Shown here one piece after another: positions 16,720-25,771 of a stretch of 64,000 bases of DNA. Position 1 is the first letter of the stretch; each line of letters opens with the position of its first letter. The notes beneath the pieces are model-generated. The model ran no database searches and was not told the origin of the DNA. It worked only from the letters and a program-made list of their open reading frames with translations. This DNA is from Roseateles_B flavus (GTDB taxonomy: Bacteria; Pseudomonadota; Gammaproteobacteria; Burkholderiales; Burkholderiaceae_C): assembly GCF_039872765.1 (NCBI RefSeq), contig NZ_JBDPZC010000016.1, forward strand, positions 9,758-73,757, written 5' to 3'. The position numbers and the translations under genes were made by a program.

Positions 16720-17194
16720 AGCGAAACTCCATGGATCAGATGTCCATGACCCACTCGGTCGCCGTCGTGTTAGGTCAGGTTCGCACGACCGCTAGGGAAG
16801 CGCTGCAGGACGTGCCATCCGCTTCCCAAAAGATGACCCAAAGATGACGAGGTGCGGGCAGCGACTGCGTGCCTGCACTTGCGCGGATGTGGGGACGCCA
16901 ATGGCTCCCCGATCCCGTGGGACGGTTGAATGTCGGGCGTCAACCAAAGAGGCGAGCTAGCGCCGTCACGGGGACAAGAGGAAGGCGGGTAACGTCCGCA
17001 ACGATCAGCGGCCCGGGATCGGACCACCCGGCACAGGCGACATCACAGGAGATGACCTGGCCCGCATACGATAGGGGGTCAGCAGCACGGCGACAAGCCG
17101 TCAGCGGCGTATCGCATCTCCAGTGCACACGCAAGCCTCGCCAAGGCCGCCAGGCCAGACTGGAGCTCTTGCGCCGCGCGTCCGGCGGCATGAT
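16720..17194. other. Non-coding stretch
   Basis: 475 bases between alpA and the DUF1845 gene. Several short open frames exist on both strands but all have Arg/Ala/Ser-rich shadow-like translations. Nothing supportable was seen beyond the promoter region that alpA must need. Confidence 0.4.
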
Positions 17195-18040
17195 TCACAT
17201 ACCGGCCTCGTCCGCCAGCAAGGAGCCAACGGATTGCTCCGATGTCGCGACATCCGAAGGAGCGATCAAGCCTGGATCGGTAGCCTCATCAGACAGCCCC
17301 TCGCTTTGTGCTCCTGCAAGTCCGGCGCGCTCGAGAGCTTCGCCGTCCTCTTCCACGGCCGCTCCTGCATGGTCATCGCGCGCAAGCCGAGTGGCAACAA
17401 CAGCTTCGCCATTCGAAGCTCGCTCACCTGAACCTGCAGCCAAAGCCTGCATCCTCCTGCGCAACCCTGTCGCCAGGCTTCGAGCCGAATTGGCCACGTC
17501 GCGAACCTGGCGCTTGAGTGTGGCCCGCTGCAGATCCAATGCCTGTGTACTGATGACCTCATGAATCTCCAAGGTCTGGAGCAAAGGCATGACCTGGTCA
17601 AACTTGCTGAGCAGCTCCAGGTAGCGGCGCCCCGTCGAAGAAATGATGCCCACCTCGATCTCTAGCGGCAGCGTGTCGTAGGTCGCCGCACTGGTGATGC
17701 CATGGGCCTGGAACAGTGCCTCCGCACCATCGATCGCCTTGTTGAGGGCATCGGCCGCCGCGTCAATCCGGGCCCGGATCGATTCCTCCACCTTGCCCAC
17801 ATCACTGGACTCCAGGCGCGTGCGGGCGAGGACAGAGATGAAGTGCGCATTGAGCTGCAAGGTGCTGAAGAATCGCACGAAGAGCCGCTTGCCCTCTGCG
17901 CTTGTCAGGCGCGTCACCACTTTGATGCTGGCAGCCTCCACGCGCCGAAAATCCACCTTGGACTCGCGAGCCAGGATGCGCGCATTCACCGCCCCCTCGT
18001 CGGTCTTCACGATCTGCGCGCTGGTCAGGTTGTTTGCCAT
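17195..18040 (-). CDS. DUF1845 / PFL_4669-family ICE protein
   Basis: I chose the ATG at 18040 (281 residues) because GGAGAAG lies just before it and the longer frame has no such site. The first 195 residues are a well-ordered helical domain: SAQIVKTDEGAVNARILARE, KRLFVRFFSTLQLNAHFISVLARTR and SSTGRRYLELLSKFDQVMPLLQTLEI. This matches the DUF1845 family found as a core gene in many proteobacterial integrative elements; its molecular role is not established. The last 80 residues are a low-complexity acidic/Ala tail likely to be disordered. It is transcribed with alpA toward the element edge and away from the conjugation genes. Confidence 0.75.
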   Translation of the reverse strand: MANNLTSAQIVKTDEGAVNARILARESKVDFRRVEAASIKVVTRLTSAEGKRLFVRFFSTLQLNAHFISVLARTRLESSDVGKVEESIRARIDAAADALNKAIDGAEALFQAHGITSAATYDTLPLEIEVGIISSTGRRYLELLSKFDQVMPLLQTLEIHEVISTQALDLQRATLKRQVRDVANSARSLATGLRRRMQALAAGSGERASNGEAVVATRLARDDHAGAAVEEDGEALERAGLAGAQSEGLSDEATDPGLIAPSDVATSEQSVGSLLADEAGM

Positions 18041-18532
18041 GGGACTTCTCCACTGCTGAAGTGACGTCGATCGTCCTCGCGCCACCGTAGAAGCTCCATC
18101 CGAATTTCCCGCCCAAACGGATTGAATTTGTCATCACGCAGTGGAGCTCCTCTGGCAAGGATTGACGCCAGAGAGTCCGCGAGACTATCGTGCACCCATG
18201 CAGCAGCTGGCCCTGCATTCCACTCAGGCAAGCCCCCGAGCGCTCGGCGAACCACACGACAGGTCGCCACGACCTTCGCGGATCCCGCCGCGTGTCCTTC
18301 CCCCGCGCCGATCGGCGCTTTCGAGGCAAGAGCCTCCTGCCCCATCAGCAGCCTGGCTCTTGCGCCGAAAGCGGTTCTCTCCGCGGTAGCTGGCCCACCG
18401 ACCTTGACGGCTCGTCCGTCACGCAGCCAGCCTTGCACAGCCGACCGACGCCCCTGGCGCCGATCTTCATCACCCCAGCAGGGCATTCGCCCACCGGGTG
18501 CGTCTTGCCTTGCCCATTTCATGGAGGCAACG
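18041..18532. other. Divergent promoter region, no supported gene
   Basis: 492 bases between the minus-strand DUF1845 gene and the plus-strand genes that follow. One open minus-strand frame (18025-18522) overlaps the DUF1845 start by 16 bases, but its translation is Arg/Gly/Ala-rich and I cannot support it as a gene. Promoters for both directions are expected here. Confidence 0.4.
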
Positions 18533-19102
18533 ATGCCGTCCCCATCACTTCAAGCTGTAGCCATCCATGCGAGTCCCATGCGCATGTTCCTGAGTTCCCA
18601 TCCGACAGTCGCTCAAGCCGTCCAGGACCCTCATAGGGCATGGAGCCACATCGACGAGTGCGACACGAGCAACGATAGCGCCGCCATCGACTGGACCGAA
18701 GAGGACGTCGTGCGGCTGCACTGCCTGCTGCTCGAGGACCTCAGTGGTTTGGCCGACCCGGCGACGCCACTCGAAGAAAAGCTGGACGCCTTGCGCTGGG
18801 TGTTCACGGACCCCGACAAGGACGCCCTGCCCTTCTCCTTCGCCAACTGTGTCCGCGTGGCTGGATGCAGCCCTTTCTCAACCTTCCCCTACCTCGGGAA
18901 CATGCAGCCAGAGGATGTTCGGTCGCTTCTGCAAGGCTACGTCAAGCGTTGGCTCAAAGAGTCACTGGATCGCTACCCCACGTGGGTCCGACAAGCGATC
19001 ACGCACAACCTGCAGTGGTCCGCAGAGCAGCTCCAAAGGAATCCGCAATGGATCAATGAACAGCTGAAGCGTGCCTCAGAGCAAGGCGACCTGTTCGCCT
19101 GA
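18533..19102 (+). CDS. Hypothetical ICE protein, 189 aa
   Basis: The ATG at 18533 has GGAGG just upstream; the frame stays open further 5', but that part reads as shadow sequence. The 189-residue product is soluble and acidic in its first half (AIDWTEEDVVRLHCLLLEDL) with a Trp-rich helical end (QWSAEQLQRNPQWINEQL). The segment FANCVRVAGCSPFSTFPYLGNM is the most characteristic. I recognise no family. It is the first gene of the plus-strand leading region, followed 31 bases later by the next small gene. Confidence 0.6.
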   Translation: MPSPSLQAVAIHASPMRMFLSSHPTVAQAVQDPHRAWSHIDECDTSNDSAAIDWTEEDVVRLHCLLLEDLSGLADPATPLEEKLDALRWVFTDPDKDALPFSFANCVRVAGCSPFSTFPYLGNMQPEDVRSLLQGYVKRWLKESLDRYPTWVRQAITHNLQWSAEQLQRNPQWINEQLKRASEQGDLFA

Positions 19103-19133
19103 ACCTCCGCTCGATCGCATGAAAGGACATGCC

Positions 19134-19442
19134 ATGACAACTTCCCAGAAATCGTGCTCGGACACGGTCACTGACGTCCTGACCTTCCTCGCAATCCTGC
19201 TTTGCTTTGGCTTTGCAGGATGGCTGGACGGTGCGGAGGTACACGGTGATGCAGAGCGCCCTCAAGTTCCAACTCCGGCATGGGCCTGGTGCGAGGCGGA
19301 TCGGCCCCATGGTTCATCCTTGACCCTCGCTGTGCCGCCATCATCGAGCACGACCACCGGAGCATCGATCCGCCCTGGCGTCCGCCAGAACGCCGATCCC
19401 TGCGGCCTCAGCGCTGTCCACGCGCCCGCCGTGCGGCAATAG
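19134..19442 (+). CDS. Small membrane-anchored hypothetical protein
   Basis: 102 residues. AAAGGA six bases before the ATG fixes the start. One membrane helix at about residues 15-30 (VLTFLAILLCFGFAGWL) follows a polar N-terminus; the rest is Pro/Ser/Thr-rich with two cysteines. No family is recognised. It sits between two other small unknown genes in the leading region of the element, an area that often carries accessory or anti-host-defence genes. Confidence 0.5.
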   Translation: MTTSQKSCSDTVTDVLTFLAILLCFGFAGWLDGAEVHGDAERPQVPTPAWAWCEADRPHGSSLTLAVPPSSSTTTGASIRPGVRQNADPCGLSAVHAPAVRQ

Positions 19443-19451
19443 GAGCTCCTC

Positions 19452-19769
19452 ATGCACATGCAAATGCAGATGTCCCAGGCTTCCGCCGCTTGGGCACGCG
19501 TTCGGTGCCTGGCCGAGATCGAGTTCCTGATCAAGGAGAGCGAGATGCTGACCGGCCATGCCGGCCGAACCTTCGTGATCTCCGGCGCGGACCACCTGGT
19601 CTATCGCATGTTCTGGCGCCCCTGCGGCGTAGAAGTTCAGCGCCTGGGCTCTGATGGAACGGCAGGGACGAAACGCCACCTTTGGCCTCGGGACTTTGAA
19701 GCGCACAGCCTGGTGGACGCAATGCTCGTGGGCCAGCTCTACACGCCCCCCGTCAGGGCTGCACGCTGA
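19452..19769 (+). CDS. Hypothetical protein, 105 aa
   Basis: 105 residues starting MHMQMQMSQ, with AGGAG upstream. A helical first half (RVRCLAEIEFLIKESEMLTG) is followed by a beta-rich part (FVISGADHLVYRMFWRPCGVEVQRLG) and an ordered end (DFEAHSLVDAMLVGQLYTP). The composition looks like a genuine small soluble protein. I recognise no family. It is nine bases after the preceding gene and so probably co-transcribed. Confidence 0.5.
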   Translation: MHMQMQMSQASAAWARVRCLAEIEFLIKESEMLTGHAGRTFVISGADHLVYRMFWRPCGVEVQRLGSDGTAGTKRHLWPRDFEAHSLVDAMLVGQLYTPPVRAAR

Positions 19770-20019
19770 GGCCGCAGAGTCGCGCCGCCTTGCCGAACGC
19801 GGGAAGCACCCGAGAAGCCCTAGCGCTTCCCCTGATGAGTCACCGAGATCGACTTCTCCGCGCGTGAACCGATGCCCATTGCCAACGGCATGGCGTCGAC
19901 CACGCGTCTATCCACCCTAGCGCTGTGCAGCAGACGCACAGCGCGTCGCCCCCGATCGCCCAGTCGAGTCTTTCTCCCGAGAGACCTTGCGCACGGGAGT
20001 CCCCAAACAGGAGGTCATC

Positions 20020-21075
20020 ATGACCCATGAGGAATACCAAGCTCGCATCGAACACGTGAAGACGCTTGCCCAGGACCGCTGGCCGGAGTTTCTGTTGCAG
20101 CTGGGCTTGGACCCACGCATGATCAAGAAGCGCCTCAACATGCCCTGCCCCTTCTGCGGAGGCACGGATCGCTTCCAGTTCACCGACAAGTTTGGCCAAG
20201 GCAACTACCATTGCCGCAGCTGCGGACCTGGCGGTGGCTTTCAGCTGGCGCAGCAGGTCCTGGGGATGGACTTCCATCAGGTGCTGCGCCAAGCGGAGGA
20301 CTACTTCAACGCCAGCCCGCGGCCCACACAGGCGCGGGACGCTGCCTCGGCCCAGTCCACCGACCGGGGGAAGATGCTGATCCAGCGAATCTGGAATGAA
20401 GCCCGACCCATCGCGAAGGGCGACCCAGTCGACCGCTACCTGGCCTCCAGAGGCCTGGCACTGAGCGCCTACCCTGCCGTGCTTCGCTGCCACCCCTGCC
20501 TCGGGTACTACCAGAAAGACGAGGCTGGCAAGTCACACAAGGTCGCGGAGTACCCAGCGATGCTGGCTCGCATCGACGATTCCAATGGCCATGTCGTCTC
20601 GCTGCACCGAACCTACCTGCCCGACGGGAGCAAGCTGGCCGCGAGTGATGCCAAGAAGGTGCTCTGCGCCGGGATCTCCGGTGCAGCCGTTCGACTCTTC
20701 GCGCCCACGCACCAGTTGGCCGTCACAGAAGGCATCGAGAAGGGATTTGCCGTGCACCTGGCGACCGGCCACGCGGTGTGGAGTGCGCTCAACGCTGGCA
20801 ACCTGGAGAAGCTCTGGATCCCCAGCGGCGTGACCGAGGTTTCGATCTACGCCGACAACGACGCCGACAGCGATTTCGCGGGCCAGGCGTTTGCCTTCGC
20901 CTTGGCGCGCCGGCTCAGGCGGGAAGAGTGCCCGAAGGGGCGGCGGAAGGTACAGGTGTTCGTCACCCGACAGCCGGGCTCCGACTGGTCGGACGTCTGG
21001 TACCGCCGCTGGCAAGCGCAGATGGGGCCGTTGGGGCGCGCTGCCCTGGTGACCCAGATGGCACGGGCCGCGTGA
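20020..21075 (+). CDS. Zinc-binding primase / Toprim-domain protein
   Basis: 351 residues from the ATG at 20020, which has AGGAGG upstream; earlier in-frame starts are less likely. The N-terminal zinc ribbon is CPFCGG (near residue 43) and YHCRSCGPGGGF, of the P4 alpha / phage-primase type. The C-terminal half has a Toprim layout: LAVTEGIEKGFAVHLATG with the catalytic Glu and VSIYADNDADSDFAGQ with the DxD. Such proteins prime DNA synthesis on mobile elements, here probably on the transferred strand or during element replication. No helicase domain is fused. The ending GRAALVTQMARAA looks natural. It stands alone, flanked by gaps of 250 and 342 bases. Confidence 0.8.
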   Translation: MTHEEYQARIEHVKTLAQDRWPEFLLQLGLDPRMIKKRLNMPCPFCGGTDRFQFTDKFGQGNYHCRSCGPGGGFQLAQQVLGMDFHQVLRQAEDYFNASPRPTQARDAASAQSTDRGKMLIQRIWNEARPIAKGDPVDRYLASRGLALSAYPAVLRCHPCLGYYQKDEAGKSHKVAEYPAMLARIDDSNGHVVSLHRTYLPDGSKLAASDAKKVLCAGISGAAVRLFAPTHQLAVTEGIEKGFAVHLATGHAVWSALNAGNLEKLWIPSGVTEVSIYADNDADSDFAGQAFAFALARRLRREECPKGRRKVQVFVTRQPGSDWSDVWYRRWQAQMGPLGRAALVTQMARAA

Positions 21076-21417
21076 CCTGGCCCATGGCCTGCACGATGCC
21101 CAGGCGCGAGCGGGGCGCAGCGCAATTGCTGCCCCGTCTCGCCCATGAGCTCCAAAGGTCGCTGCGCCGGACCCCACCCGCGACGCAGCGCCCGAATCGA
21201 GCTCATCGGCGAGATTTCTTGGGGAGCCACGCTCCCTCGGTAGCTGCCACACCGACCCGCGCCATCAGCGTGGAGAAGGCAGCCTTTGAAGCCTGCGCGC
21301 GACCCCGGTCGCGCATTCAAGGACCGGCAGGCACCGGTCTGTCGTCAACCCACGCGGGGATGCACATCCCCAGCATGGGGTGTCCGTCTTCGCATTTCGC
21401 AATCAAAGGAGATGGTC
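21076..21417. promoter_or_regulatory. Intergenic region with two hairpins
   Basis: No gene in 342 bases. Two perfect short palindromes are present: GCGCGACC-CC-GGTCGCGC (21297-21314) and GGGGATG-CA-CATCCCC (21356-21371). The second is about 45 bases before the DUF932 start and could be its operator. The first could be a terminator of the primase gene or another operator. No T-tract follows either. Confidence 0.4.
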
Positions 21418-22482
21418 ATGAGAATCGGACGTAGCCTTGTAGATCTGGCAAATGAACTGGAGCGCCAGCTCGATACGAAGAAGGACCTGGTAGTGCCCTC
21501 GCCACTCGTGCGACACAGCACCACCGAGGCGGGTGGCACCACCCTGGTGATCGAAGAAGCAGCCGGGCCTGCGGTCTATGGCGTCACGACACTCGCGCGG
21601 CGCCAGTTGGCTGACAAACTGGGCATCCCCTATGCCTACTTCGAGCGCATGCGCGAGGGCCAGCCCGAGCTGCTGGACCGCAACGTGAACACGTGGCTGC
21701 AAAGCGAGCCCGACCGCCGGCTGTTGCGCACACTGGACGGCCAGGTGCGTGCCGTACTGTCCGATCGGTACCGCCGCCTGGACAACTATGACCTGGCCAC
21801 GCATGTGCTGCCCATCTTGCGCGGTCTGCCTGGCCTGAGCTTCGAGTCGGTAGAGCTGACGGAGACCCGCATGTACCTCAAGTGCATCACTCCGCAGCTC
21901 AAGTTCGAGATGGCTCCCGGCGACGTTGTCCAAGCGGGTCTGGTCATCTCCAACTCGGAGGTAGGCCAAGGCACGCTGTCGGTGCAGCCTCTGCTGTTCC
22001 GGCTGGTGTGTCGCAACGGCCTGATCGTCGCGGACCGTGCCTTGCGCAAAACCCACGTGGGGCGCGCCCTCAGCCAGGAGGACGATGGTGTGACCGTCTA
22101 CCAGGACGACACGCTGCAAGCAGACGACAAGGCCTTCTTCTTGAAGGTCCGGGACGTCGTGCAGGCAACCGTCTCCGAAGTCACATTCCGGCAGTCCGCC
22201 GCCAAGATGCAGCGAACCATGGGCATACGGCTGACGGGTGATCCAGTGCAAAGCGTCGAGGTGCTGGCCCAGCGCTACACCCTCAACGACGCGGAGCGCT
22301 CCGGCGTTCTGCGGCACCTGGTGGCTGGCGGCGACTTGTCTGGCTACGGGCTGGTCAACGCCGTCACCCACTTCAGCCAGGAGGTCGAGGACTACGACCG
22401 GGCCACCGAGTTCGAGGCCTTGGGGGGCAAGCTCATCGAGCTGTCGGAGCGGGACTGGAAGGGTCTGGCAGAAGCTGCCTGA
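21418..22482 (+). CDS. DUF932 domain protein
   Basis: 354 residues; AAAGGAG lies six to ten bases before the ATG at 21418. The protein matches the DUF932 (phage/plasmid-like TIGR03299 type) pattern across its length, including YGVTTLARRQLADKLGIPYAYFERM, AVLSDRYRRLDNYDL, QAGLVISNSEVGQGTLSVQ and FRLVCRNGLIV. DUF932 genes are common on plasmids and integrative elements of proteobacteria; the function is not established, though they lie with DNA metabolism and maintenance genes. It is followed by a strong hairpin and then the activator genes, so it probably forms its own transcript. Confidence 0.85.
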   Translation: MRIGRSLVDLANELERQLDTKKDLVVPSPLVRHSTTEAGGTTLVIEEAAGPAVYGVTTLARRQLADKLGIPYAYFERMREGQPELLDRNVNTWLQSEPDRRLLRTLDGQVRAVLSDRYRRLDNYDLATHVLPILRGLPGLSFESVELTETRMYLKCITPQLKFEMAPGDVVQAGLVISNSEVGQGTLSVQPLLFRLVCRNGLIVADRALRKTHVGRALSQEDDGVTVYQDDTLQADDKAFFLKVRDVVQATVSEVTFRQSAAKMQRTMGIRLTGDPVQSVEVLAQRYTLNDAERSGVLRHLVAGGDLSGYGLVNAVTHFSQEVEDYDRATEFEALGGKLIELSERDWKGLAEAA

Positions 22483-22915
22483 CCCGCACCTTTCACCAGT
22501 GCAGGTGCACGCAGTAGGCGCGCTGAAGAGGGTCGCCCCTTCAGTGCGCACTGCGCGCCGGTGCGCCTCGCTGCGTTTGTCCTGTTCGCCCGGATACGCA
22601 GGCCTTCCATGGCCTGCTTCCCGAGAACTCCGAACTACTGCACAGAAGTGACATTCCGCAGCATCTCACCTATGCTGACTCTTGATCGACCATGAAATTG
22701 CGCTTCACTAATGCGTTATTTTCATTCCATTTTGCGCACCATTCCCAAGAGTCGCCGCATGCCATCTTTTGCGGATGATCCTCTTCCTCACGCATTGACC
22801 TCCTCAGCGCGTGACGAATAGGCTCAGCTCCAAAGGCGCAATCGCCGGGTCTTCTCTTGATCGTGCGGACTGATCATCGATTGCGCCTCCGCTCATAGAT
22901 TGCTCGGAGACTGCG
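22483..22915 (+). terminator. Hairpins after DUF932 gene, then activator promoter region
   Basis: 433 bases without a gene. A strong stem at about 22518-22549 pairs GCGC.CTGAAG..GGG with CCC.CTTCAG.GCGC around a TCG loop (one bulge, one G-T pair). A second perfect stem (GCAGGCC/GGCCTGC, 22598-22617) follows. Neither has a T-run. After 22650 the sequence turns AT-richer, as expected for the promoter of the FlhD-like gene at 22916, though I cannot point to boxes with confidence. Confidence 0.45.
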
Positions 22916-23260
22916 ATGGGTCCGGTTGAACTCTCACCCGTTCAGATTGCCAATCTGAACATGCTCGTCTTGATCGTCGAATGCACCAAGCACGACAGTG
23001 CTGGTGCCTGTAGCCGCTTCTGCCTTGATGCGGATCAGGCGGAGTTCCTGTGCTCACTGGCATTCCAACAGCTCCTGAGCTTCGTCACCCAACTCGGCGA
23101 CGAATGCCTGTTTCCGCCGCGGGCCGACCTCGTGCAGGTGCTGTCTTGGCCGCCACAGCTCTCAGGGCCTATGCTGCTTGCACATCCTCCGGATCCTCGT
23201 GTTCCGGGACGCGCGCCAGACGAAAGCCCTGGTCACCCCTCCAGCGCAAGCACCGAGTAG
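22916..23260 (+). CDS. FlhD-like activator subunit (SetD/AcaD type)
   Basis: 114 residues; GGAG precedes the ATG. Residues 1-95 show the FlhD pattern: LSPVQIANLNMLVLIVECTKHD, AGACSRFCLDADQAEFLCSL and DLVQVLSWPPQLSGPML. Motif conservation is moderate, and the last 20 residues (Pro/Ser-rich) are not conserved. The assignment is strengthened by the FlhC-like gene directly downstream. In SXT/R391 elements SetCD, and in IncA/C plasmids AcaCD, are FlhDC-type heteromers that switch on transfer genes; ICEclc uses the related BisDC. The pair is oriented toward traI, the first transfer gene. Confidence 0.65.
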   Translation: MGPVELSPVQIANLNMLVLIVECTKHDSAGACSRFCLDADQAEFLCSLAFQQLLSFVTQLGDECLFPPRADLVQVLSWPPQLSGPMLLAHPPDPRVPGRAPDESPGHPSSASTE

Positions 23261-23269
23261 TCGTTGGCC

Positions 23270-23899
23270 ATGCCCATCGAACGCAACCTGGTGCATGCAC
23301 AGCGACACATCCGCACCCTCGCCCTGGCAACCGCCTGCGCTGAAATGGGAGCCCGCCTGCGGACCATCCAACTCCTGACCGGCCTGGCGCCCAGTCACCT
23401 GCAGCGCCTGTTTCGCCAGCCGCTGGAGGGGCCCCGCCGGGGCCGCCACCCGGACTCCCGCGAGTGGTATCACACGGCCAACCTGCTTTGCCGCACCGAA
23501 GCTTCGATCGTCGTGGCCCTATACCGGCGCCTCGCGTCTCGCGGCATCGACCCACCCAACGCCCTGGTCGGCGCCTACCGCCACTACCTCAGCTCGTGCC
23601 GCTCGGTGCCCAGAATCACTTTCGACCGGGCGTTCGATCTGGTAGCGCATACCGCTGGGCGCTGGCTTGTGAGCAGCCGCAGCTTCTCTGTGTTCACCTG
23701 CCCACACTGCCACAGCGAGTACCTGACCGGGCTGAGCTTGGCACCCACATCCAATCACGAGTGCCCCTTTTGCAAGCTGCTCAAGCGCTACGCGTGCGAC
23801 CCCCGGGTCAGAGCGGCCTACCCTCTGCGTGCCGCCCCGACCAATCCACAGACGCTCTGGATCCATGCCTGTGGGCCCGGCTACCGCTGCCGCAGCTAG
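23270..23899 (+). CDS. FlhC-like transcriptional activator (SetC/AcaC type)
   Basis: 209 residues from the ATG at 23270, nine bases after the FlhD-like stop (a TTG six bases upstream is also in frame). The N-terminal half is helical with a helix-turn-helix-like stretch (GARLRTIQLLTGLAPSHLQRLF). The C-terminal half has the FlhC zinc site: CPHCHSEYLTG and, about 20 residues on, HECPFCKLLKRY. These four cysteines are the structural hallmark of FlhC. With the upstream FlhD-like subunit it would form the master activator of the transfer operon. The gene uses the same high-GC codons as its neighbours. Confidence 0.8.
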   Translation: MPIERNLVHAQRHIRTLALATACAEMGARLRTIQLLTGLAPSHLQRLFRQPLEGPRRGRHPDSREWYHTANLLCRTEASIVVALYRRLASRGIDPPNALVGAYRHYLSSCRSVPRITFDRAFDLVAHTAGRWLVSSRSFSVFTCPHCHSEYLTGLSLAPTSNHECPFCKLLKRYACDPRVRAAYPLRAAPTNPQTLWIHACGPGYRCRS

Positions 23900-24010
23900 C
23901 CACTGCCAAATTCACTGGCATACGGCACTGATTTCGCCTGGCCTGGATGGTCTGGCTCACGCACGATGGGCCATCCCCGTCCAATGCGCTGCACCGAGCA
24001 GCCTCCAGCG

Positions 24011-25756
24011 ATGTCTGATGCGATGCCCGCCGAATCGAACAGCCCGCCCGTCGCCGACGCATCGGATCGCCCAGGCTTTCACTACCCCTCGGTAGACCCG
24101 GGCCTCCCTGCTCTGGAGGTCTCGGAGCTCCTGAATGCCCACCAGGATCTCATCGCTCGAATCAAGCTGTGCTTTGGCATGGACCGAGCGTCCTTTGAGC
24201 AGTCAGTACTTCCGGTCCTGCAGCGCTACGCCGCCTACGTCCATCTGCTCCCTTGCACCGCCGACAACTACTTCAACGAGCCGGGCGGCCTCTTGCAGCT
24301 CGGACTGGAAACCGCCTTCTATGCGCTTCAAGGGACGGATGCTCACATCTTCTCTGGCCGCGCCACCATCTCGGAGCGAACAGCTCTGGAACCACGGTGG
24401 CGCCAAGCCACCTTCGTGGCGGGGCTGTGCGCCGAGCTGCACCGCCCGCTGAGCCAACTGATCGTCACCGATCAGGCCGGCCATGAGTGGTCCCCCTACA
24501 TCGAGCCTTTGACGGCCTGGCTTCATGACCGTCAGGTCGACCGCTACTTCCTGAAGTGGCGCCCCCACGCACTCGACATTCGCTCGCTCGGCCTCTTCGC
24601 CCTGCCCCATGTTCTGGCTCGGGAGGATCTGCGGGCACTCTCATCGGACGACGCCCCGATCGTTCCCCACCTGCTGGCCACAGTCGCGGGCGTCCAACTG
24701 CTTCGGGAGCACAACGCGCTGGAGGGCCTGGTGCATCGGGCCTTGGCCCTGGTCATTGACCGCTTCATGCAGGCCAGCGCCGAGCGCTATGGCAAGCCGC
24801 AACTGGGCTCCCACCTGGAGCGCTACCTCATAGACGCCCTGCGCCGCCTGCTTGCATCCAGCACCAACTGGGCCCCGAACACCGACAAGTCCCGCGTGTG
24901 GTTCGGCGCCGACGGCATGTTCCTGGCATGGCCGGGGGCTGCCGATGACGTGCGGCAACTTCTGGAGTCGGACCAGCTTCCTGGCATTCCCAAAGCCCCC
25001 AAGACCATCCTTGAGGTGCTTCTGAACGCGGGGGTCTTGCTCCGTCAGGAGGACGGCAGCCCGTCCTGGATCATCCATCCACCCGGTGGGAAGCCGCCTT
25101 TGGACGCCGTCAAGCTCAGCACGCCCGGCATCCTCTTTGCCGACCTTCACAAGCTGCCCACGGCGCTGCCCGTCCCGCTCTTGACGCCCGCGAATGCTCC
25201 GGGGCGCGGCGGGCCAACTGCAGGAACAGTTGAGGGGCCAAGTGCAGGCCTCGGGGCCTCGCCGGTTGCCGCCCACCCGTCGCGCCGCCAATGCCAAGAC
25301 GGGGCATCCAAGGCCGTAGCACCCGGGCAACTGGAGCTGCCAGGCACTTCCCCGACCGAGCTGGGCTCCGAGAGAGCCGCCCCAGAGGCTGCGCCTGCAC
25401 CATCGACCGCACTCGGGCGAGAAGCCGCCTCGACATCGTCGCCTCCACCACCGCAGCCCCGGCTGATTGCGCCCCTGCGACTCGCCCCGATGGTCAAGGA
25501 CGCGCTGCAAGACATCGTCGCGACCCTGACCCTGGCCGAGACCGAGTGGGCCGCCTGCCCTGTGGAGAGCGGACTCTTCATCCCGCTCACTGCGCTCACC
25601 GCGCGCAAGCTTCAACCCCCTGCCGTCGTTCGGGCCTTGCAGGAGGCCCACATGTTGGAGGGCGGAGCGTCCACGGGCCCGGGGGTCGGCGGCCAGGAGC
25701 TTCAAGGCGTGGTCATCGCCGAGCGCTACATCCACGATCTGCCACGGCGGTCTTGA
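24011..25756 (+). CDS. traI: MobH-family conjugative relaxase TraI
   Basis: 581 residues from the ATG at 24011; no strong ribosome site, and a start 45 bases upstream is possible. The N-terminal domain (about 40-330) is TraI_2-like: the conserved GGLLQLGLETAFYALQGTDAHIFSGRAT region and RWRQATFVAGLCAELHRPLSQLIVTDQAG. A Pro/Ala-rich linker (about 415-490) leads to the C-terminal DUF1528 domain (LAPMVKDALQDIV ... VIAERYIHDLP). It should nick the transfer origin. The histidine cluster usual just before GG in the HD-like site is replaced by DNYFNEP, although a nearby His is kept. TraD follows 15 bases later. Confidence 0.85.
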   Translation: MSDAMPAESNSPPVADASDRPGFHYPSVDPGLPALEVSELLNAHQDLIARIKLCFGMDRASFEQSVLPVLQRYAAYVHLLPCTADNYFNEPGGLLQLGLETAFYALQGTDAHIFSGRATISERTALEPRWRQATFVAGLCAELHRPLSQLIVTDQAGHEWSPYIEPLTAWLHDRQVDRYFLKWRPHALDIRSLGLFALPHVLAREDLRALSSDDAPIVPHLLATVAGVQLLREHNALEGLVHRALALVIDRFMQASAERYGKPQLGSHLERYLIDALRRLLASSTNWAPNTDKSRVWFGADGMFLAWPGAADDVRQLLESDQLPGIPKAPKTILEVLLNAGVLLRQEDGSPSWIIHPPGGKPPLDAVKLSTPGILFADLHKLPTALPVPLLTPANAPGRGGPTAGTVEGPSAGLGASPVAAHPSRRQCQDGASKAVAPGQLELPGTSPTELGSERAAPEAAPAPSTALGREAASTSSPPPPQPRLIAPLRLAPMVKDALQDIVATLTLAETEWAACPVESGLFIPLTALTARKLQPPAVVRALQEAHMLEGGASTGPGVGGQELQGVVIAERYIHDLPRRS

Positions 25757-25771
25757 GCTGGAGGCGCCCGC

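Noticed and set aside
18025..18522. 165-codon minus-strand frame before the DUF1845 gene
   Set aside because: It overlaps the DUF1845 ribosome site, has an Arg/Gly-rich translation and lacks a recognisable motif; kept as unsupported.
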